DNA of 64,000 nt from Candidatus Kaistella beijingensis (GTDB taxonomy: Bacteria > Bacteroidota > Bacteroidia > Flavobacteriales > Weeksellaceae). The stretch lies in NCBI RefSeq assembly GCF_020084865.1, contig NZ_CP071953.1, positions 806,001-870,000 on the forward strand, written 5' to 3'. Positions 8,163-17,414 of this stretch are shown here, piece after piece. A program made the position numbers and the translations under genes. The notes under the pieces were generated by a model that worked only from the letters and a program-made list of their open reading frames with translations, did not search any database and was not told the origin of the DNA. Positions within the stretch are counted from its first letter, which is position 1. Each line of letters opens with the position of its first letter.

Positions 8163-9305
8163 TTATCTTACTAAAATAACAATCAAATAAGTAATTCCCG
8201 CTACAATTGCAGAAATCGGAATAGTTAAAATCCATGCCCACAAAAGACTTACCGTGATTCCCCAACGAACTGCGGAAACTCTTTTGGTTAAACCAACCCC
8301 GATAATTGCACCAGTAATAGTATGCGTTGTAGAAACTGGAATTCCCAAATGTTCTGTCAAAAATAAAGTAATTGCACCTGCTGTTTCTGCACTTACTCCT
8401 TCAAGAGGCGTTACTTTGGTGATTCTTGTTCCCATTGTTTTCACGATTTTCCAACCGCCGCTCATTGTTCCTAATGCAATCATCAAGAATGAAGTGAAAG
8501 GAACCCAAAAATAGTGCTCCACGAAATAGGTAAACTGATGCGAACCGTCTAATGCAAGATAAACCGGGTCGTGCAACATTTGAACATGATAATAAATCAC
8601 TGCTGCACCAATAATACCCATTACTTTTTGAGCATCGTTTGTACCATGTCCCAAACTGAAAAGTGCGGAAGAAACCAACTGCAGTTTTTTGAAAATATTA
8701 TCTGCTTTTCTCGGGCTTGAGTTTTTTGCGATATATACAATAATCAAAGTGATAATGATCGAAATAATCATCCCAATAACCGGCGCCAAAAAGATGAAAA
8801 GGAATATTGGAATTACTTTTTCGTACTTGACGACATTTTGGGTAAATAATTGTTGGAAAGCGAGTTTGAGTTTTTCAAAAATTCCCAAATCAGGCTGTGC
8901 TATAGCAATTGCGTGATAATCGGAAACCAAAGCGTACATTAATGCCGCTCCCAAAAACCCTCCAATCAAAGTATGTGAGGATGAAGACGGTATTCCAAAC
9001 CACCATGTTAATAAATTCCATGCGATTGCTGCGATTAATCCTGCAAAAATTACTTCAAGATTGATGAAATCTTCATTAACGGATTTCGCAATCGTATTAC
9101 CGATTTTAAATTCTCCAATAACATAAGCTGCGAGGAAAAATGCGGCAAAATTCCAAACTGCAGCCCAAAGAACTGCTTGAAAAGGTGTTAAAACTTTAGT
9201 GGAAACAATGGTCGCAATGGAATTCGCGGCATCATGAAAACCGTTGATATAATCGAAAATTAATGCTAAAACAATAATGACGACCAATAATATAGGTAAA
9301 TCCAT
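8163..9305 (-). CDS. Inorganic phosphate transporter, PiT family
   Basis: The 380-residue membrane protein has about ten hydrophobic segments and the duplicated PiT signature: GFHDAANSIATIVSTKVLTP near the N-terminus and GHGTNDAQKVMG in the second half. It is a low-affinity cation-coupled phosphate (or metal-phosphate) importer. The DUF47/PhoU-like gene lies 27 nt upstream on the same strand, the common arrangement for this pair, so the two are probably one transcript with the DUF47 gene first. Confidence 0.93.
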   Translation of the reverse strand: MDLPILLVVIIVLALIFDYINGFHDAANSIATIVSTKVLTPFQAVLWAAVWNFAAFFLAAYVIGEFKIGNTIAKSVNEDFINLEVIFAGLIAAIAWNLLTWWFGIPSSSSHTLIGGFLGAALMYALVSDYHAIAIAQPDLGIFEKLKLAFQQLFTQNVVKYEKVIPIFLFIFLAPVIGMIISIIITLIIVYIAKNSSPRKADNIFKKLQLVSSALFSLGHGTNDAQKVMGIIGAAVIYYHVQMLHDPVYLALDGSHQFTYFVEHYFWVPFTSFLMIALGTMSGGWKIVKTMGTRITKVTPLEGVSAETAGAITLFLTEHLGIPVSTTHTITGAIIGVGLTKRVSAVRWGITVSLLWAWILTIPISAIVAGITYLIVILVR

Positions 9306-9332
9306 TCTTTAATTTTTTTGATTCTGAATAGA

Positions 9333-9971
9333 TTAAGCGTATTTGATGACGATGCTTTCAATGGTGTTTGCAACGTCTTCTGCTTTGTCGGTCACCGTTT
9401 CAAGATATTCTAGAACTGATTTAATTTTGATGATGTTGATGGCATCTTCAGTCTCGAAAAGCTTCACAGTTGCCTGACTTAAAACATCGTCTGCAATATT
9501 TTCGTAAGAATTGATTTTGATGCAAGATTCCTTAACTTCTTTCGGGTTCTTAAAATCTTTCAGGTTTCTAATAGCGTTCTCAATTTCCTGACAAGATTTG
9601 TAAATCAACAGTGAAAACTCTGTATATGCAGGATTTAAGGGCGTTTTATATAAATAAATATATTTTGCCGAAGCGTACATGAAATCTGCAATATCATCCA
9701 ATCCGCTTGCTAAATAATTAATGTCCTCTCTATCAAACGGAGTAATGAAATTTTCGCCCAACTGTACAAAAATTTCGTGGGTGAGGTCATCGAGTTTGTG
9801 TTCGTAATCGCTCATGTGAGTCAGCATTGTTTCGTCATTCATATCGAAATCCATCAATCCTTCGTGGAATTCTTTCGACATTGCGGTAAGTGCTTCTGCC
9901 ACTTTTTGAAACAATACAAAAAATACTTTGTCTTTTGGTTGGAATGCCTTAAAAATGTTTCCGATTCCCAT
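9333..9971 (-). CDS. DUF47 family PhoU-like regulator of phosphate transport
   Basis: The 212-residue, mostly helical protein matches the DUF47/PhoU-like form. Acidic segments such as HMSDYEHKLDDLTHEIF and a central SGLDDIADFMYASAKY contain the paired E/DxxxD motifs that bind metal clusters in PhoU proteins. Such proteins gate or regulate PiT transporters. It is the first gene of the pair with the PiT transporter. A nested inverted repeat 62-99 nt upstream (10026-10070) could be an operator. Confidence 0.88.
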   Translation of the reverse strand: MGIGNIFKAFQPKDKVFFVLFQKVAEALTAMSKEFHEGLMDFDMNDETMLTHMSDYEHKLDDLTHEIFVQLGENFITPFDREDINYLASGLDDIADFMYASAKYIYLYKTPLNPAYTEFSLLIYKSCQEIENAIRNLKDFKNPKEVKESCIKINSYENIADDVLSQATVKLFETEDAINIIKIKSVLEYLETVTDKAEDVANTIESIVIKYA

Positions 9972-10025
9972 TTTTTAGAGTTTATAATTAGTGGTGCAAA
10001 TTTCCGAAAAAGAGACACAACTTTC

Positions 10026-10070
10026 GCAATTTAATGTTAAGTTTTATTAACATTGAGTTAAAAGATTGCG
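10026..10070. promoter_or_regulatory. Nested inverted repeat upstream of the DUF47/PiT operon
   Basis: AATGTTAA (10033-10040) and TTAACATT (10047-10054) form a perfect pair with a 6-nt gap, enclosed by CGCAAT (10026-10031) and ATTGCG (10065-10070). It lies upstream of the minus-strand DUF47 start at 9971. It could be a repressor operator or a leader structure; no known box is recognised. Confidence 0.35.
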
Positions 10071-10144
10071 TTTTTATAACCTGAATAAATTTGTCTGAAA
10101 TCTGGAATTTTCTTTTCCCCACACTAAAGGGTGTAAAATTTCTC

Positions 10145-10180
10145 AAAAAAAAATCAGTCTTGAATATCAAAACTGATTTT
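10145..10180 (-). terminator. Intrinsic terminator after the DeaD-type helicase
   Basis: AAATCAGT (10151-10158) pairs with ACTGATTT (10172-10179) across a 13-nt loop. On the minus strand the stem is followed by a T-run, 20 nt after the helicase stop. Confidence 0.65.
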
Positions 10181-10199
10181 AATTATTTTATTGGAAAGG

Positions 10200-11900
10200 T
10201 TAGTTTGCTACTTCCGCCCTCATTTCTTTTCCTTTGAATTTTTGAGTCTGCAAACCTCTCAAAACTTCGTCTTTAAAGGATTTTTCTACTTCAAAGAATG
10301 AGAATTTCTCTAAAATTTCGATGTCACCAATATCGGGACGCTTCTTTGATTTGGAAGTTGCCTTGTTCAAAATTTCAAGCATATCCATTTTCTTCAAATT
10401 GTCGCGTTTTCCTAGGTTGAAGAAAAATCTTGTCATGTCGCCACTGTTTCTTCTGGGTTTTCTTTCGCGAGATTCGCCTCTTCCGCCTTCTCTTCTGTCG
10501 CCTCTGTCGCGGTCTCTTCCTCTTCCGTCTCGATCTCTACCACGATCTCTTCTACTTTCTCTGCCTTCGTCGGTGTTGAATTTTTGGTCCGCCAAATCAT
10601 TTTTGTCTTTGTAATAAAGCGCCAAATCTCTTAATTGCAACTGAAGCAACTGATGAACCAATTCTTCTTTAGAAAATGCCGATAAATCTGGAATTAACTC
10701 ATCATCAAAATCGAAAACGTTTTCATGTTCTGTAAATAATTTTTCAAAAACACCTCCAACTTGAGCTTTTATAATCGCATCACCCGTAGGAATTTTCTTT
10801 TCCTGAATATCAATTTTAGTAGAAGATTTAATCTGCTTTAATTTTCTTGATTCTTCAGGTTTAATCAATGCCATTGAAATTCCATCTTTCCCTGCTCTAC
10901 CTGTTCTTCCGCTTCTGTGGACGAAAACTTCAGGATCATCCGGAAGTGAATAATGGATTACGTGCGTCAAAGAATTCACATCCAAACCTCTTGCGGCAAC
11001 GTCTGTCGCCACCAAAATGTCGATGTTTTTCAAACGGAACTTCTTCATCACCGTATCTCTTTGGGCTTGTGACAAATCGCCGTGAAGCGCATCTGCTGCA
11101 TAACCGTTCTGCATCAAGAAATCGGCAACTTCTTGTGTTTCCATTCTTGTTCTACAAAAAATAATCGAGTATTGATTAGGGTTTGCGTCGATTAATCTTT
11201 TCAACGCCTCCTTTTTGTGACGGTAACCAACCACGTAATATTCGTGCTTGATGTTTTTCTTCACTTCATTAATGGAACCAACAGAAATTCTGTGCGGATT
11301 CGTTAAATAATTTTTAGAAATTCTTTCCACCTCTTTATTCATCGTTGCTGAGAACAATAAAGTTTGTTTCGTTTCCGGTGTTTCTCTTAAAATGGTTTCC
11401 AAATCATCTTTGAAACCCATGGAAAGCATTTCGTCTGCCTCATCCAAAACCAACCAATGAATTTCAGAAAAATCGAGGGCTTTTCTGTTAATCAAATCGA
11501 TCACACGTCCCGGAGTTCCCACAATAATTTGCGGTTTCTCTCTCAAGGAGCGGATTTGGTCGGTAATACTGCTTCCACCATAAACCGCAGTGGTTTTGAT
11601 GTTTTGCATGTATTTCGAGTAATTTTTAATGTCTTTGGTAATTTGCAAACAAAGTTCTCTTGTAGGACACAGCACCAAAAGTTGGATTTTGCGACTCCCG
11701 TCGTCAATCATATCCAAAATCGGAAGCGAAAATGCTGCTGTTTTGCCTGTTCCTGTCTGCGCAAGTGCGATGAGATCGCGAATATCTGAAGAGATAAAAG
11801 GAATAGTCTGTTTTTGGATTTCTGTAGGACTTGTAAAGCCCAATTCGCCAATTGCCTTCAATAGATCAGGACTTAGATTGGTCTCCGTAAATAAATTCAT
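10200..11900 (-). CDS. DEAD-box RNA helicase, DeaD/CshA type with RNA-binding tail
   Basis: The 566-residue protein has motifs [26 protein letters not shown] (LDEADEMLSMGF), SAT, IFCRT, ATDVAARGLD and HRSGRTGRAG. After the two RecA domains comes a linker with an Arg/Asp/Gly-rich tract (about residues 430-475) and then a DbpA/RRM-like domain (FFFNLGKRDNLKKMDMLEIL...DIGDIEILEKFSFFEV) that binds structured RNA. This is the architecture of DeaD/CsdA helicases, used in ribosome assembly and cold adaptation. It is the second DEAD-box gene in the window. A TAnnTTTG element lies 27 nt upstream. Confidence 0.92.
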   Translation of the reverse strand: MNLFTETNLSPDLLKAIGELGFTSPTEIQKQTIPFISSDIRDLIALAQTGTGKTAAFSLPILDMIDDGSRKIQLLVLCPTRELCLQITKDIKNYSKYMQNIKTTAVYGGSSITDQIRSLREKPQIIVGTPGRVIDLINRKALDFSEIHWLVLDEADEMLSMGFKDDLETILRETPETKQTLLFSATMNKEVERISKNYLTNPHRISVGSINEVKKNIKHEYYVVGYRHKKEALKRLIDANPNQYSIIFCRTRMETQEVADFLMQNGYAADALHGDLSQAQRDTVMKKFRLKNIDILVATDVAARGLDVNSLTHVIHYSLPDDPEVFVHRSGRTGRAGKDGISMALIKPEESRKLKQIKSSTKIDIQEKKIPTGDAIIKAQVGGVFEKLFTEHENVFDFDDELIPDLSAFSKEELVHQLLQLQLRDLALYYKDKNDLADQKFNTDEGRESRRDRGRDRDGRGRDRDRGDRREGGRGESRERKPRRNSGDMTRFFFNLGKRDNLKKMDMLEILNKATSKSKKRPDIGDIEILEKFSFFEVEKSFKDEVLRGLQTQKFKGKEMRAEVAN

Positions 11901-11927
11901 GTAAATGATCGTCTAATAATTCGGCGG

Positions 11928-11935
11928 CAAAGATA
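11928..11935 (-). promoter_or_regulatory. TAnnTTTG -7 element of the DeaD-type helicase
   Basis: On the minus strand TATCTTTG lies 27 nt before the ATG at 11900. Confidence 0.55.
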
Positions 11936-12021
11936 CGTTTTTTATTTTTGATAATTTTATGGGGCTTTCATTAAATTTTTGTTAAATGAAATCAGTTCAT
12001 TATCTGAAGTTGATTTTTCCT

Positions 12022-12029
12022 TAAATTTG
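12022..12029 (+). promoter_or_regulatory. TAnnTTTG -7 element of the DUF2461 gene
   Basis: TAAATTTG lies 20 nt before the ATG at 12050. Confidence 0.5.
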
Positions 12030-12049
12030 ATTTTAATAATATTGAATTT

Positions 12050-12715
12050 ATGAATCCCAAAATAGAAAATTCTACCCTAAAATTCCTGAAAGATTTAGCC
12101 AAAAACAACAACCGCGATTGGTTTACGGAAAACAAGGAGAAATATGTTGCAGCAAATGAAAACATAGTCAATTTTGTTGAAGACCTCATTGAAAAAATTG
12201 CAGAATTTGATGAAGAAATTGGAAAACTTGCTGCGAAAAAATCTTTGTTCAGAATTTACCGAGATACAAGATTTTCTAAAGATAAAACACCTTACAAAAC
12301 CAATATCGGAGCAAGTTTGGGAATGGGAAAAGGAAATCGGGTTTCAGGATATTATCTACATATTGAACCGGGAAAATCGTTTTTAGCGGGCGGAGTTTAT
12401 CAACCCGAAAGTTCAGTTTTAAAGCAAATCAGAAAAGAAATTTCAATGAACGGAAAAGATTTTCTGAAAATTCTTGAACAAGACGATTTCAGGCATCACT
12501 TTCGTGGATTGAGCGTTGAAAATAAGTTACAGAAAGTTCCGCAAGGTTTTGAAAAAGACGATGCGATGGCGGAATATCTGAAACTGAAAAGTTTTGTGGT
12601 GATTCATCCGATTTCAGATTTGGATTTAACGGATGAAAATGCAACTGAAAATTTTGCGAAAATTTACAAATCAATCAAACCGTTGAATGATTTTCTGAGT
12701 GCGCCGTTCTTATAA
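12050..12715 (+). CDS. DUF2461 domain-containing protein (TIGR02453-like)
   Basis: The 221-residue protein shows the conserved text of the DUF2461 family: TLKFLKDLAKNNNRDWF near the N-terminus, FRIYRDTRFSKDKTPYKTNI in the middle, then a GYYLHIEPGKSFLAGGVYQP block. The family is widespread in Bacteroidetes and has no settled biochemical role; there is no signal peptide or membrane segment, so it is cytoplasmic. It converges with the TlpA-like gene across a long hairpin. Confidence 0.9.
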   Translation: MNPKIENSTLKFLKDLAKNNNRDWFTENKEKYVAANENIVNFVEDLIEKIAEFDEEIGKLAAKKSLFRIYRDTRFSKDKTPYKTNIGASLGMGKGNRVSGYYLHIEPGKSFLAGGVYQPESSVLKQIRKEISMNGKDFLKILEQDDFRHHFRGLSVENKLQKVPQGFEKDDAMAEYLKLKSFVVIHPISDLDLTDENATENFAKIYKSIKPLNDFLSAPFL

Positions 12716-12718
12716 AAA

Positions 12719-12772
12719 TTGCCACGAATGCAGGAATAATTAATTGCTTTTTTATTTCTGCGTTCGTGGCAA
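12719..12772. terminator. Long hairpin between convergent genes, bidirectional terminator or repeat
   Basis: TTGCCACGAATGCAGGAATAA (12719-12739, a 21-nt arm) pairs with positions 12752-12772 with two imperfect positions and a 12-nt loop. It occupies almost all of the gap between convergent genes. The CACGAATGCA text resembles dispersed intergenic repeats. Confidence 0.55.
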
Positions 12773-12778
12773 ACAAGC

Positions 12779-13297
12779 TTATTTTAGTTTTAACAAATCA
12801 ATCGCTTTCTGAATTTCAGGATCATTTGGATTGATGGAATAATAATTTGCAATTCCTCCTTTTTGGTCAATCACCATAAATCTCGGAACCCAATTTAAGT
12901 CGATATAATTATTGAAATTATTTTTCCAACCTTCATCAAACCAATAATTTTCGTTCGCTGAAATATTATATTTTTCAAGTCCTTTTTTCCATTGTTCATG
13001 ACTACGGTCGAGCGAAAAATAAACGAAATCAATTTCAGGATTTTTCTCTTTCAACTCTTTTGTGGAAGGAAGCGCGAGAATACAGTCTCTGCACCAACTT
13101 GCCCAAAAATCAATAATTAAAATTCTTCCTTCATGCTTTTTAATGACGTCGGAAACGGAAAGTTTTTTACCATCAAGCGAAACTATTTTTTGAGCAAGAG
13201 CTTCTTTAGAAAAGGCTTTTTTATTTTCCGTTGGAACTTTTTGTCCGAAAGCGCTTATTGTAAAAAGTAATAATATGAAACTTATTGATTCTTTCAT
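12779..13297 (-). CDS. TlpA-like periplasmic thioredoxin-fold protein
   Basis: The 172-residue protein has an N-terminal signal peptide (KESISFILLLFTISAFGQ) and a thioredoxin fold with the active site FWASWCRDC near residue 93, in the W-C-x-x-C position. The following KELKEKNPEIDFVYFSLD and the cis-Pro region NWVPRFMVID fit TlpA/ResA-like redoxins, which reduce disulfides or mature cytochromes in the periplasm. It starts 2 nt after the amylase stop codon, so the two are probably co-transcribed, although a functional link is not obvious. Confidence 0.87.
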   Translation of the reverse strand: MKESISFILLLFTISAFGQKVPTENKKAFSKEALAQKIVSLDGKKLSVSDVIKKHEGRILIIDFWASWCRDCILALPSTKELKEKNPEIDFVYFSLDRSHEQWKKGLEKYNISANENYWFDEGWKNNFNNYIDLNWVPRFMVIDQKGGIANYYSINPNDPEIQKAIDLLKLK

Positions 13298-13299
13298 TT

Positions 13300-14925
13300 C
13301 TAAATTTTCTCAAACAAAACGATGAAAAATTCTGTATCAATCAACGCTTTTCCATTCTCGACCTTTGTAGTCTTTCCTGAATAAGCATCACGCAGTTTTG
13401 TTCCGTTTTGGAAAAGCCCATCAACGGAAACTTCCTTTAATCCTGATTTCAAATCCAATCCAACTAAAACTTTATCATTATTATAAGTTCTTGTAAACCA
13501 ATACGGTGACGCAGAAATCATTTGATGAACTCCCGCTCCAACTGATGGATGATTAGCTCTGAATTTTCCTAATTTTTGGTAATGTTCCAATAATTTTTTT
13601 GTTCCCGAATTGTATTGCACGTCGCTCCAATTCATGTTGGAACGAAGAGTTGCATCTCCTTCTGCTCCACTTATTGTTAAATTTCTTGCGGTTTCATCTC
13701 CATAATAAATCTGCGAAATTCCAGGAGCGAGCAAAAGTTTGGTTCCTGCTTCATAAGTTCTTTTTCGCTCTTTATCGAAAGGCCAACCGTCGTCGTGAGA
13801 AGTTAAATAATTCATCACCGTTTTACCGTTTAAATCGGAATGAAGAAGTTTAGAATAATTTGAAAACAGCTCTTCATAAGATTTGTTCGCATCTCCCTTA
13901 AAATCAAAATTAATCAAACCTTTAAAACCATTTTGATAATAATTCACCTTTTTATCACCGAAATCGTAAATCTGTTTGTGTGAAATTCCGTAACCGTAAA
14001 CTTCACCAACTGTGAAAAATAAATTATTGTCGAGCACTTTTGACGAATTGTTTCTTTTGTAAATGTCAAAAGCTTCCTGACAAATTTTTTGGAAATCTTT
14101 CCAAACATCCTCATTGGTATGTTTCACGGTATCAACACGATATCCATCAATTCCAAATTCCTGCACGTAATCAGCGAGCCATTTCATGATGTAATATTTC
14201 GGCGCTTTCGGATAACCTGTTCTTGCAAAAAACTCGTTTAAGGATTTCATTTCCGCATCGTATCTTCCTTCCTTTTTCCACTTTTCAACCAACATTGGTG
14301 GAAGTTCAGCGGGAGCATTTGATTCGGTCAAAATATCCGGTAGATTCGCCACCAAAGTACACGCAGTCGTATTTTCGAAATTATTGTACTTACATTGCGG
14401 CGAAGTTCGAACCCAAGAATTTGGATAAACAGGATCGACTTCTGTAACGGGACCTGTATGATTTACAACGGCATCCAAAACGACTCTAATTCCTTTTGCG
14501 TGGGCTTTTTCCACCAATTCTTTTAGGTCGGCCTTTGTTCCAAAATTCGGGTCAAGTTCCGTCCAATCTTTTGCCCAATATCCGTGGAAACCGTAAGTTT
14601 TTCCTGTTCCTTCATTGGTTGCGCTGTGAATTTGTTCCACAAGCGGCGTCATCCAAATGGCATTGATTCCTAAATCCGTAAAATAATTTTCATCAATTTT
14701 TTGAATAATTCCACGCAAATCGCCTCCTTCAAAACCTCTCAAAACAGCAGCTTTTTCCGTTCTTTCGAAATTAATATCGTTGGATTTGTCGCCATTTTGA
14801 AAACGGTCCGTCAACAAAAAATAGAGATTTGCACCTTCCCAAGTGAAAGGTTGTTTTTTGGTATTATGAACAGAACCACAAGAAGTTAATAACGCAAAAC
14901 CTGCGATAAAAAGGATTTTTTTCAT
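13300..14925 (-). CDS. Alpha-amylase family GH13 lipoprotein
   Basis: The 541-residue protein starts with a lipoprotein signal (FALLTSCGS; lipid-modified Cys near residue 16). The GH13 regions are visible: DAVVNHTGP (region I), GYRVDTVKH with the nucleophile Asp, FTVGEVYGYG with the acid Glu, and YLTSHDDG with the transition-state Asp. It probably hydrolyses alpha-1,4 glucans at the cell surface or in the periplasm. There are no SusC/D neighbours. It heads a two-gene transcript with the TlpA-like protein. Confidence 0.93.
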   Translation of the reverse strand: MKKILFIAGFALLTSCGSVHNTKKQPFTWEGANLYFLLTDRFQNGDKSNDINFERTEKAAVLRGFEGGDLRGIIQKIDENYFTDLGINAIWMTPLVEQIHSATNEGTGKTYGFHGYWAKDWTELDPNFGTKADLKELVEKAHAKGIRVVLDAVVNHTGPVTEVDPVYPNSWVRTSPQCKYNNFENTTACTLVANLPDILTESNAPAELPPMLVEKWKKEGRYDAEMKSLNEFFARTGYPKAPKYYIMKWLADYVQEFGIDGYRVDTVKHTNEDVWKDFQKICQEAFDIYKRNNSSKVLDNNLFFTVGEVYGYGISHKQIYDFGDKKVNYYQNGFKGLINFDFKGDANKSYEELFSNYSKLLHSDLNGKTVMNYLTSHDDGWPFDKERKRTYEAGTKLLLAPGISQIYYGDETARNLTISGAEGDATLRSNMNWSDVQYNSGTKKLLEHYQKLGKFRANHPSVGAGVHQMISASPYWFTRTYNNDKVLVGLDLKSGLKEVSVDGLFQNGTKLRDAYSGKTTKVENGKALIDTEFFIVLFEKI

Positions 14926-15096
14926 TTTTTTAATTTTTATAAAATGGAAGTTTTTATCTTAATGTATTATGAATAAAACCTTAAGAAAGCCCCACATTTG
15001 CTTATTATTCGACTGATAAAGTTAAAACAAAATCGGCTGTACAAAAAATCATTTTCCATCGTACATTCAATTTAACATATATTTAACATAAATTTA

Positions 15097-15104
15097 TATC
15101 TTTG
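15097..15104 (+). promoter_or_regulatory. TAnnTTTG -7 element of the fkbM/flippase pair
   Basis: TATCTTTG lies 22 nt before the ATG at 15127. Confidence 0.55.
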
Positions 15105-15126
15105 TTTTCCTTAACCCAAAAGATTC

Positions 15127-15939
15127 ATGACGCTTTATCAAAAAATAGCCGAAAAATTACAGTTTATATCACCCGAATTTTATAAAAAAAGGTATTTCAA
15201 AAAATTGGAAGAACTTTCTGCGGACAACTTTTCGGAAAAAAATATGGAGCCCGAATTGCTTTGGATTAAAGATTATATCCCAAAAGCTGCTGTATTTTTC
15301 GATATTGGAGCCAATGTGGGAACTTATCTTTTTCGTCTTGAAAAACGACTTTCTCCTCATCAAATTTACGCCTTCGAACCCAATCCGAAACTCTATTTCC
15401 GTTTGAAAAGAATTTTTCCCGAAATGCATATTTACCGACTGGCTCTGTCGGATAAAAATGAAACAGCTGATTTTAAAATCCCTGTAATCAACGGTGAAAC
15501 CTACAATTCCCGCGGAACTTTGCACACCCAATTTTTCGAAAATGGCGAAGAAAATCATTTCACGGAAAAAGTGAAAGTAATGAAATTGGATGATTGGGCA
15601 GGACTTGAAAACCTAAAACGTCTCGATTTCATTAAAATTGATGTGGAAGGTAACGAGATGGAAACTTTGCGTGGCGCAGAAAAAACAATTAAAAAATTCA
15701 AACCCGTTTTGATGGTGGAAATGGAACAACGCCACCATGAAAAACCTTTACAGGAAATGGTTTCCGAAATTGAGAATTGGAATTACACCGCTCATTTTCT
15801 GAACCGCGAAAACTTCCGGTTGCAAAAAATTGAAGATGATTTTTATGAAATTCAAAAGGAAAATGAGTTGATCAATAAAAATCAGTACATCAACAATATT
15901 ATTTTCGTACCGAATTACCAAAAAAAACACGATAAATGA
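15127..15939 (+). CDS. FkbM family methyltransferase
   Basis: The 270-residue protein has a class I S-adenosylmethionine domain: motif I FDIGANVGTYLFRL near residue 60, then YAFEPNPKLYFRLKRIFP, the DDW block, and the family hallmark RLDFIKIDVEGNEMETLRGA near residue 175. FkbM-type enzymes O-methylate small molecules or sugars, and in this setting probably a surface glycan. Its stop overlaps the start of the flippase (ATGA), so the two are translationally coupled. Confidence 0.9.
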   Translation: MTLYQKIAEKLQFISPEFYKKRYFKKLEELSADNFSEKNMEPELLWIKDYIPKAAVFFDIGANVGTYLFRLEKRLSPHQIYAFEPNPKLYFRLKRIFPEMHIYRLALSDKNETADFKIPVINGETYNSRGTLHTQFFENGEENHFTEKVKVMKLDDWAGLENLKRLDFIKIDVEGNEMETLRGAEKTIKKFKPVLMVEMEQRHHEKPLQEMVSEIENWNYTAHFLNRENFRLQKIEDDFYEIQKENELINKNQYINNIIFVPNYQKKHDK

Positions 15940-17414
15940 GTGTTGTAGCGCGACAAGGCTTCAAATATTCTTTAATTGGATATTTCGGGTTTTTGCTCGG
16001 AACCTTTTCTGCGATTTTCATATTTCCGAGAGATATGGAATTCTACGGGAAACTGCGCTACATTATGCCGACTGCGGAAATGCTTTTGCCCATCGTGGTT
16101 TTCGGGCTTTCTTTTTCTAATGTGAAATTTTTCCATCAAACCCAAAAAGACGGAAAAAATCAAAATTTTTTGAGTTTGTCTTTGCTGGGAATTGGAGTTA
16201 ATTTCCTGATTTTCACGATTTTATTTTTTGGATTTTTCCTAATTTTCCCTCAATTTAAAAGTTTGGAACTATGGAAAATGAAAAGGTTGATTTTGCCTCT
16301 TATCTTCATTCTTGCACTTTCGGCGGTTTTCAATAAATACATTTCCAATTTTAAGAGAATCGTTGTTCCCAATATTTTTGAGAATTTAATGCCGAAACTC
16401 GCTAATTTAGGCGCTTTCTGTTTGTTCTTCTTTATCGGGGTTTCAGAAAAAGGTTCTTACGCGTTTTTCTTCGGAATGTTTTTGCTTTCGTTTTTAGGCT
16501 ATATTTTCTATGCCAATAAACTTGAAAAAATCACACCCGATTTCAGTACCGACTATATTAAAAAAGACAATTTGTGGCAAGAAGTCTTGAATTACAGTTT
16601 CTTCGGATTTCTAGGAAATATCGGCAATTACATCGCTTTCAGAGTGGATAACTTCATGATTGGCGAATTTTTGAACTTCGAGGAAAACGGAGTTTACAGC
16701 ATTATTTTGTCGGTACTTTCTTTCATCATGATTCCACAAATGGGTTTGTTCAACATTTCCGCACCAATCATCAATAAAACCATTGCAGAAAACGATTTCG
16801 ACGAACTCGACCGTTTCCACAAAAAGACTTCACTGACATTGTTTTTCTTGGGAGCAGTTCTATTTGCCTGTATTTTGGTGGGATTTCCTTATTTATGCGA
16901 CTTCATTAAAAACGGCGACCAACTTCGAAAAGCGGAACCTGTTGTTTGGATTCTTGGTTTTGCGATGCTTTTTGATTTGGCGACGGGTTTTAACGGACAT
17001 ATTATTTCCCTTTCCAACCATTACCGTTTCAATATTATCGTGATGCTTTTCTTGGCGATTACGACGATAGTTCTCAACTGGATTTTCCTCACCAAAACAA
17101 CTTTTGGAATCATGGGAATCGCAATGGCAACCGCAATTTCGCTCACTTTGTTCAACATCATTAAAATTGTTTTTAATTACATAAAATTCAAAGTTTCACC
17201 ATTAAGTATTGAAATGATTTACGCCGCAATTATTTGTACTTTGGCGATTACTTTGGCGATTATCTTACCGAATTTTAAAAGCAGTTTGGCGAATTTAATT
17301 TTTAAGCCAGGTTTAGTTTTGGTGATCATTTTTGCGGGAAATTATTTTATGAAAATTTTTCCTGTGGAAGATTATTTGAACAAGAAATTCTTTCAGAGTT
17401 TATTTAAATTTTAA
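15936..17414 (+). CDS. Oligosaccharide flippase (Wzx/MOP-type lipopolysaccharide biosynthesis protein)
   Basis: The 492-residue protein is almost wholly hydrophobic, with about 12-14 membrane segments spread over its length, the layout of the MATE/MOP polysaccharide flippases. The first segment (YSLIGYFGFLLGTFSAIFIF) and the FRVDNFMIGEFLNFEENGVY block, equivalent to the xxDxxxIGxxLG..xVGxY pattern of Wzx/MviN, support this. It would flip undecaprenyl-linked glycan units across the inner membrane. It overlaps fkbM by 4 nt upstream and overlaps the convergent glycosyltransferase by 4 nt downstream. Confidence 0.87.
   Translation: MSVVARQGFKYSLIGYFGFLLGTFSAIFIFPRDMEFYGKLRYIMPTAEMLLPIVVFGLSFSNVKFFHQTQKDGKNQNFLSLSLLGIGVNFLIFTILFFGFFLIFPQFKSLELWKMKRLILPLIFILALSAVFNKYISNFKRIVVPNIFENLMPKLANLGAFCLFFFIGVSEKGSYAFFFGMFLLSFLGYIFYANKLEKITPDFSTDYIKKDNLWQEVLNYSFFGFLGNIGNYIAFRVDNFMIGEFLNFEENGVYSIILSVLSFIMIPQMGLFNISAPIINKTIAENDFDELDRFHKKTSLTLFFLGAVLFACILVGFPYLCDFIKNGDQLRKAEPVVWILGFAMLFDLATGFNGHIISLSNHYRFNIIVMLFLAITTIVLNWIFLTKTTFGIMGIAMATAISLTLFNIIKIVFNYIKFKVSPLSIEMIYAAIICTLAITLAIILPNFKSSLANLIFKPGLVLVIIFAGNYFMKIFPVEDYLNKKFFQSLFKF

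Noticed and set aside
10321..10614. 97-codon plus-strand frame rich in Ser, Leu and Arg
   Set aside because: It is the antisense shadow of the Arg/Asp/Gly-rich linker of the DeaD-type helicase.
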